From the NCBI GenBank assembly GCA_963281255.1, contig OY725490.1, positions 4,464,001-4,528,000 of the forward strand: a DNA stretch of 64,000 nt, in the 5' to 3' direction. Below, in pieces: positions 58,216 through 64,000 of this stretch (position 1 is the stretch's first letter; every line of letters begins with the position of its first letter). A program made the position numbers and the translations under genes. Origin of the DNA: Aphrocallistes beatrix. Taxonomy: Eukaryota; Porifera; Hexactinellida; Sceptrulophora; Aphrocallistidae. Under the pieces are notes generated by a model. The model saw only the letters and a program-made list of their open reading frames with translations, did not search any database and had not been told where the DNA came from.

Positions 58216-58266
58216 TTGAGGAGGTTCTACCATTAGGATGTGCTAGCAAAAAAATTTAGGGATATC

Positions 58267-59937
58267 AATAGCATTCTATACATAAGGCAATGGCAATCAG
58301 CAAAAAACTAGTACCATGGATTGCTTAGTATATTCAATCCTAAAACCGCTAAATTAATACTGTTATTATCAACTATATAATTATTACATATTTTATTTTC
58401 ATGGGTTGATTAAATATTTATTTTGAAAATATAATGTAACCACAATATTTATATTTACTTCGCATACAATACTAGTGTATTACACTTACGTATTGTTTTA
58501 TTGTATATCATTTCTATTACTCATTTATAATGCCTCACTTGACAACACTAATTTCATGAGTTAATAATTTGGACGAGATGTCTTGTGTCGCGCCTGGCTT
58601 TACTTCCAATTACAGAGGATTGGAACACTATTTTTCATTAAGTTTTTTTAATTTACCAAAAGATGGTGCTCTTCGTGAAAATGGTATCGAGCCATTCCAA
58701 AACCTGTGATGACTACTAAAACAACATTATTCCAAAGGTGAGTGGTTTCTTAAGACTTAAGTAATGTAATTATTCTAGAATCATGCATATACTCAAGTTT
58801 GTTAGAAACAATTGACTGAATTTAAAAGATTATGAAAGTGTTTACCTTTCCTTATTACTCCAGAAACATGTGCATAATAACTTTATTTAATTTGGATAAA
58901 TGCAATTTATTTAATTAAAAGTGCCCCAAATTAACATTGAAAGCCTGTTGGCTGTCAGCTTGGAAAGGCAAAATATAAATTTGGCCCCTTAAGGTTTCCC
59001 ATGGGTCAACTTCTGTCGAACAGTTAGCTTATAACATGAAAAAAACATTGTGAGAACCAAACTGTTGAGTTCTTGAATTCATCAATAATGTTTAGAAAAT
59101 GTTCAATGTGAATTGGGTAGGGAAGAATCTAGTCATTTTAACGACGATGTATCCCCATCCTTATCAGAAATTTTAAATTTATTCTGGCTCTTCCCATACT
59201 ATTCTTATTCATTAGGCATGTGCTACTATGGAACTAGAACATTGTATACTTTGAGGCTTGCACATGTAATACGTCACGGTTTGACATTCTACCGAAGCTT
59301 TTTTCACTGTATAAACTGTTCATTATATACAAGTAATATAGTTAAGGATCTCTATATAATGCACTACAGTAGTATTGAAACATGATAATAGTAAACTAAA
59401 CTTGCCCAATTCAAGAACTAATTTAATAATATTATTTGTTTATTTAGTTAACTTCATCATGCTGTAGAGGTCCGAAATGTGTGACTATATCATATTGGAA
59501 GGCCAGAGTGTGTGATTGTTCCTTATTAGTTAAGTCTGTCTCAAGCTAAGCTAAGCTAAGCCTGTCTCAAGCCAAGTCAAGTCAAGTCTGTCTCAAGCTA
59601 AGCTATGCCTGTCTCAAGCTAAGTCAATCCATGTCCCATCACGAAGTTGAAGTCTGTATCATTAGTCCTTCTCGAAATCCAATGTTTATTCTGTATTTAT
59701 GAGTTTAATATTTATATTATGTCATATTTGTTTCCTCCAGAATAAAAATAAATACAAAGATCAAACATGTCTTGACAATTAATGGATGACAATTAATGGA
59801 TATTTGTGAGTGAGGTCACTTAAAATACTTAATTAATCAAATAAGCGTATAAAGGATGAATGTAAATTTGAATATACTAAGCAACCCCTGGTCCAAAGAA
59901 AATAGTGACTGCCATTACCTTATGTATAGAATGCTAT
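58267..59937 (+). mobile_element. P-type (THAP) transposon, defective copy 2
   Basis: Same element as 2999-4708, with inverted ends ATAGCATTCTATACATAAGG and GAATGCTAT. The perfect 8-bp duplication GGGATATC is at 58259-58266 and 59938-59945. The THAP exon (ATG near 58578) again has Phe where the second Cys should be and the same one-base loss after GCTCTTCGTGAAAA. LPKDGALRE is readable before the shift and KWYRAIPKPV after it, then a GGTGAGT donor. The CAAGTCTGTCTCAAGCTAAG tandem block (59525-59630) has a different repeat number from copy 1. Non-autonomous. Confidence 0.85.
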
Positions 59938-59996
59938 GGGATATCCTTACTAAAGTAAAACTCGATTAATGTGTAGTATGTATATATGTATAGATA

Positions 59997-60488
59997 TCTG
60001 AAACGAATTGATTGAAAAGATTGCCTGGCGCAGAAAGCTGATTTTTGGCATGTGGGAGTCTTTTGGCTATGGCTCCACTAAGTTCTGAGCTCGGACGAAA
60101 ATATCGGCTCATCATGGAATTATGACGTCATTGTCACATTTTTTATAATTAGAAATTTCAGTTTTTCGACCATAACTCAGTCATTTTAGGTGATAGAAGG
60201 CTGAAATTTTAACAGAATGTATATATTAACATACCTCACATATTATGCACTATCATCACAAAATGATGACTCATTACTCTGTTATGACGTCATCATTACT
60301 CATCAAAATTTTAAAAATTGACAATTTTGGTGATTTTTTGTGCGATATCGATGATACCAGTTGGACAGACGTGTTGAGATCTTATCAGCCTTATAATTAA
60401 TCAATGTTACCCCAGGTGCCCAAAGTGCGCCTCCGGCGGACACAAAGTGCCCGCTAGCCACGCAGCGCAAGCAAGCGAAGCCCGCTTG
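59997..60488 (-). repeat. HP repeat family, copy j
   Basis: A full-length copy from TCTGAAACGAATTGATTG to GAAGCCCGCTTG, with two TGACGTCA palindromes (60123-60130 and 60285-60292). Its 3' end abuts the TTAA-family fragment directly. Confidence 0.9.
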
Positions 60489-60490
60489 TA

Positions 60491-60944
60491 TTTAAATATT
60501 TTCTAAATTCTATTTTCTGAGACTTTTCTTTCAGCAATTATGAATGTGATAACTTTTTGCAAATTCAACATAGATGCGAAAACCCAACGGTTAGATTTTT
60601 GATTCTACGAATAAAAGGAGAATTATGAAAAAAATAGTATCCAAAATTGCTAAAAGATATTCCTCGGTGTTTTAGTGTGAATTTTAACAATTATCAAAAT
60701 TTCAAAAATCTGTCTGTTAATTAGATAGATCATCCATTTATGAAAGAATTTGAAAAGTTTCTATAGGATTGTAAGTATATTGTGTCCGATTTCTTCCTTG
60801 CAAATTGACCAATTTTTTATCTTTTGAATTATTTCGATTATTAATGCAGTTTTGCAGATAACTCTGCGATTCAAATCTGCACTGAAAAAAGTAAATGAAT
60901 CGGTTGAAAAAGTCAAAAGTTAGCTATTGTAGGAAAGGCCAACC
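60491..60944 (+). mobile_element. TTAA family, right half
   Basis: TTAAATATTTTCTAAATTC to GTAGGAAAGGCCAACC, then TTAA (60945-60948). Confidence 0.8.
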
Positions 60945-61086
60945 TTAAGATATCTTATTTTGAGTTGGTAATATACTATTGACTACATATACAATCAAAC
61001 AGTAAATTGATAAAATGTGTGGTTTAACCAATTAAATTATAATAAAGTATACGTACATACGTATGTTTTTTATAAAGGGGTATAAT

Positions 61087-61741
61087 TAGGGTTGCCAGAC
61101 GTCCGGGATTCGAGCCATTTGTCCGGAGTCCGGGAATGGGATGAATTTGTCCGGGTTTGGAGAATTTTGAGTCCTGTCCGACTACTCACTACTCAGGGCC
61201 AATATATTCATCGGTATCTAAGTTATTTAGTTAGCTATTGCTCTGCTGCAAACGTGTCACTCTCTAATATTTGGAGAAAGAGTGCAAGTTTGTGAAATTT
61301 GGATTATTATTGATTTGTAATGCTACCATAGTGTACGTATACTACTGAGTACTGACCCTAACTGCCTAACATGTTTCGTAATGAGTATACTTGGAATCTT
61401 CTTTTTGTATCTGTGTTCAATGGCTTCAACGATGAATTATGATATGTAGATATGTAGTCACGTGGGTCAAGGGTCATTTTATGTGTCTTTGCAGCTCTGG
61501 TTTACAGTGAATTACCTACATTCAAATTTTTATTTCAAATTTTATTCTCTGAGATTTTAGTTTACCCGCAATAACTAATAGACGAAATATAATTTATAAT
61601 TTCCCCTGATTATTTATGTATTCTGTATATTTTGACGATAAGTTATTGATACAAATTTAAAATTAGATAACATTACAATAAGCATTTTTTTGGAGAATAA
61701 ATTATGTCCGGGTTTGGCCTTTTGAAAATCTGGCAACCCTA
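61087..61741. mobile_element. hAT-type non-autonomous element, 655 bp, copy 2
   Basis: The ends are TAGGGTTGCCAGACGTCC and ATCTGGCAACCCTA, flanked by the perfect 8-bp duplication GGTATAAT at 61079-61086 and 61742-61749. It is nearly identical to 41373-42096 over the first ~500 bp, with a replaced stretch near 61605-61680. Confidence 0.9.
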
Positions 61742-61937
61742 GGTATAATTATCGAAAGCATTTGTGATATTATGTAAATTGAATACTATCGTGCAGACTG
61801 TTTATCTTATTTGAATTGACCAATTTGAAATGACACAAGGGGGAAGGCCCATTGATTCAATTATGTATTCAGTATATTTATATACTTATTAAAATATACA
61901 AGTAAGAAGTAGCATACATTAGTATTATAATTAGGTT

Positions 61938-62551
61938 TTGACCAGTTTGTCCAGTCAGGAGGTTTTGGACAGGACGGTTTTTACCACATTGACAAAACCC
62001 GCCAACCCTGTTCGATATGCACTCAAGGTGAGAAAAAACTTTTTCAAATTAATATCTCACGCCCGTAATCTCTCTCCTGAATTCAGAAACATTGTGTATT
62101 CTGTTCTCCAGAATAACGGTTGTTGGAAAACATTGTTAGAGGCTTTATTTGATGAAGGTAAAATAAATAGAGGAATCTTTCAGAATATTTTATAAGCAAG
62201 GAAGCTATCAAAGGAAATATATCCGTCAGAACCTTCAGAATTCCAAAAATTAATTTTTCCGCAGACAACTACCTCTCGATGGTTGATTGGAATTCAATTG
62301 ATCTAGCATTACCACCTTTAATACAAAATTTGAGTGAGCAGGATATCCTAAATGCTTTTGAAATTCCTCTCAATAATATTTACCAGTACCCATGCCATAC
62401 ACAACCAATGGAAAGGATTGTTCAATTAGTTTCCTAGGTTTCATCAACAGTTTGTGTTCATGAAGAAAGGTATGGTCAAATTCTAAACACACTAAGTAAC
62501 AGGATAGAATTCCCCACATTCAATTCGAAAAGTGTATTTATTGATTGTTAA
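61938..62551 (+). pseudogene. fragment of a widespread unnamed mobile-element protein
   Basis: The first frame (to 62195) ends LLEALFDEGKINRGIFQ. After a frameshift near 62180 the reading continues SVRTFRIPKINFSADNYLSM, then VDWNSIDLALPPLIQNLSEQ, YPCHTQPMERIVQLVS (in-frame TAG at 62435-62437) and HEERYGQILNTLSNRIEF. It stops at 62549-62551. I recall the pattern (PKxNF.A.DY, then YPCHTQ..ER...LV) from proteins spread in many copies in arthropod genomes, but I know no name or reaction for it. The start of the frame near 61938 overlaps other repeat sequence, so the true 5' limit is uncertain. Confidence 0.55.
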
Positions 62552-62586
62552 GCTATTATTTCTAAGCTTATAATAAGCTCATATAT

Positions 62587-63137
62587 CAGGGTTACCATAC
62601 GTCCTTTTTTAGAAAGGACAGTCCTTCTTTTTTGCTACCTGTCCTTTTTAAAATATGCTGTCCTTTTTGTCCTTTTTTTTCGCTTTTTGTCCTTATTGTC
62701 CTTTTTTTCGCTTTTTGTCCTTTTTGTTCTTATAAACTCATTCTTGTCCTTTTACGTTTTACTTGTAGATTATATACTAGAATGGCTATCATGATGATTT
62801 AGCATATTTTGGAAATCGAAACCCTAGGTGAGAATTTACATATATGTCCGCAGCTTCACAAAAAAATTCAAACCGATATCTCTTAAACTCAGGTCTGTAC
62901 ACCACATACGGCCGGACACCAGCACTCATTTTAGAACTGTGCTACTATAACATTATATTGGATCAGAGATCCAATATATGTTATAGAAGCACACTAAAAA
63001 CATTCAAAACAATTCCTTGGGGTGCTAGCACCCAGACAGCCATTATTGTCGTTCGCTCTCTCTTTACATCGTTTTTCTAAATCTTCGATCTATCCCTGAG
63101 TGTCCTTTTTTTTATGACTGAGGAGATGGCAACCCTG
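62587..63137. mobile_element. hAT-type MITE, 551 bp
   Basis: The ends are CAGGGTTACCATACGTCC and AGATGGCAACCCTG, flanked by the perfect 8-bp duplication TCATATAT (62579-62586 and 63138-63145). The interior near both ends is rich in GTCCTTTTT words, forming a low-complexity stretch at 62600-62760. The block 62890-62960 is shared with 49490-49580. Confidence 0.9.
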
Positions 63138-63145
63138 TCATATAT

Positions 63146-63654
63146 TGAACGACAATATATTTTGAATAATATCTTGGGAACCAATATTGTAAAAATTACA
63201 TAGCTCTAAACACTAATATAGAATTATGGCCAATTGATCATACTATATTACCATTGATATTTAGTAAAAGGTAAATTTCCATTGTACCACTTCAATTTAA
63301 TGATGTGAAGAACTATGGGTAAATATCAATCACAACAGTTGTTTGAAACAATTTTGGGTAAAGGGACTTTTCGTCCGAATTTTGGTATAGCTATCAAAAA
63401 TATTGAAATAGTATAGATATTTTCACACCTTTTGAGAAAAATCTTATTTAATGCTAAAAGCGAGCTCTCAATAACTAATATAGAGCATTTTAATATGCAG
63501 ATTCCGATTTTCACACTTTTAAAGTAATAATGTGAATATTTCATGAATTATTATCATAATTATATACATATTTTCACACCTTTTAAAAATTTTTGCTAAA
63601 AGTTTGAGCTAAAAGCGAGTTCTCAATTGCAAATATAGGATATACCCAGATTCA
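63146..63654. other. no recognisable feature
   Basis: AT-rich. Two related blocks with TATTTTCACACCTTTT (63417 and 63568), then GCTAAAAGCGAG, suggest a local tandem duplication of ~150 bp. Confidence 0.45.
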
Positions 63655-64000
63655 AAACCTAGAAACAGAGAGTTGTGATGACTGGAATGAACCAAGTTGT
63701 GCTGTTTGTCAACAAAGTTGCAGTAGAGCTCACCATTGTCCTGGCTGCGACCTTCCTGTTCATACCATTTGTGATCAACCAGTAGCAGGTCTTGAAGGGT
63801 TTGGGAGTCCTGTGTGGTGTGTGAGTTGTTTCCTAAAAGAAAGAGAAGGTTCGCTCAATCAAGGCTGAACATCTGCAAAACGTGGACAATATCAGCAAAT
63901 ACAAAGAATGGAGAAACAAACATTAAAGAAGGCAAAGCAACTTCATCACATCGGTGACAACATACTTATTCATGTTCCTGAGGTAGATAAAAGGTCACCG
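63655..64000 (+). pseudogene. zinc-finger part of a KRBA2/SCAND3-type integrase transposon, cut by the window edge
   Basis: The frame reads DDWNEPSCAVCQQSCSRAHH, then CPGCDLPVHTICD and SPVWCVSCF, a Cys/His-rich finger. An in-frame TGA (63867-63869) is followed in the same frame by MEKQTLKKAKQLHHIGDNIL and IHVPEVDKRSP. The order finger, then basic linker, then G(D)NV.VPVPEVDRG is that of the tail of integrase-type transposases related to KRBA2 and SCAND3. The integrase core would lie upstream and is not visible, so this is a fragment. It continues past the window. Confidence 0.6.

Overview
This window is nuclear DNA from an animal, not a prokaryote. It is AT-rich and packed with cut-and-paste DNA transposons and their short non-autonomous derivatives (MITEs). 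The range of Tc1/mariner, pogo/Tigger, hAT, P-type (THAP), Mutator-type with a PHD finger, TTAA-inserting and Ty3/gypsy sequences fits an arthropod. A copepod is a guess from general flavour and is not proven by anything here. Only two genes look like conserved host genes: a Rab11-type small GTPase (16030-16647, minus) and VPS33B, a membrane-tethering SM protein (35484-37271, minus). Both are intact over one uninterrupted reading frame. A third intact but unrecognised frame of 169 codons lies at 49733-50242 (minus).

Layout. 1-6.8 kb: a hAT MITE with a perfect 8-bp target duplication, a MULE transposase remnant, and a Tc1/mariner transposase pseudogene split by a P-type THAP element. 6.8-15.7 kb: several copies of a ~490-bp hairpin-ended repeat family (called HP here) sitting on TA microsatellites, a long foldback element, Tc1-type and pogo-type MITEs. 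15.7-16.7 kb: the Rab gene. 16.9-31 kb: more HP, hAT and Tigger-type MITEs, many copies of a ~1.19-kb family flanked by TTAA (called TTAA family here), a palindrome made of two Tc1 5' ends, a nested foldback complex at 24.1-26.4 kb, and a degraded gypsy pol. 31-35 kb: a mariner element with a second mariner-type element nested in it. 35.5-37.3 kb: VPS33B. 37.3-42.1 kb: a foldback holding an intact TTAA-family insertion, then a recently moved hAT-type element. 42-45.6 kb: mostly unassigned, with one GC-rich patch.

45.6-48.0 kb holds a nearly intact Mutator-like transposase (DDE residues and PHD finger present) broken by one frameshift and one stop codon. A much more decayed relative with long degenerate terminal inverted repeats fills 52.6-57.8 kb. 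57.8-64 kb holds two opposed HP copies flanking a second P-type element, a second copy of the hAT-type element seen at 41.4 kb, a fragment of a widespread unnamed arthropod mobile-element protein, another hAT-type MITE, and at the edge a zinc-finger fragment resembling KRBA2/SCAND3-type integrase transposons.

Two themes stand out. First, element families carry their own internal evidence of transposition: 8-bp, TA or TTAA duplications can be read at more than twenty boundaries, and one foldback arm preserves the empty target site of an insertion in its other arm. Second, the large foldbacks end in sequence resembling the P-type THAP element, which suggests they are non-autonomous P-superfamily elements. 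No rRNA, tRNA, CRISPR array or operon structure was found.
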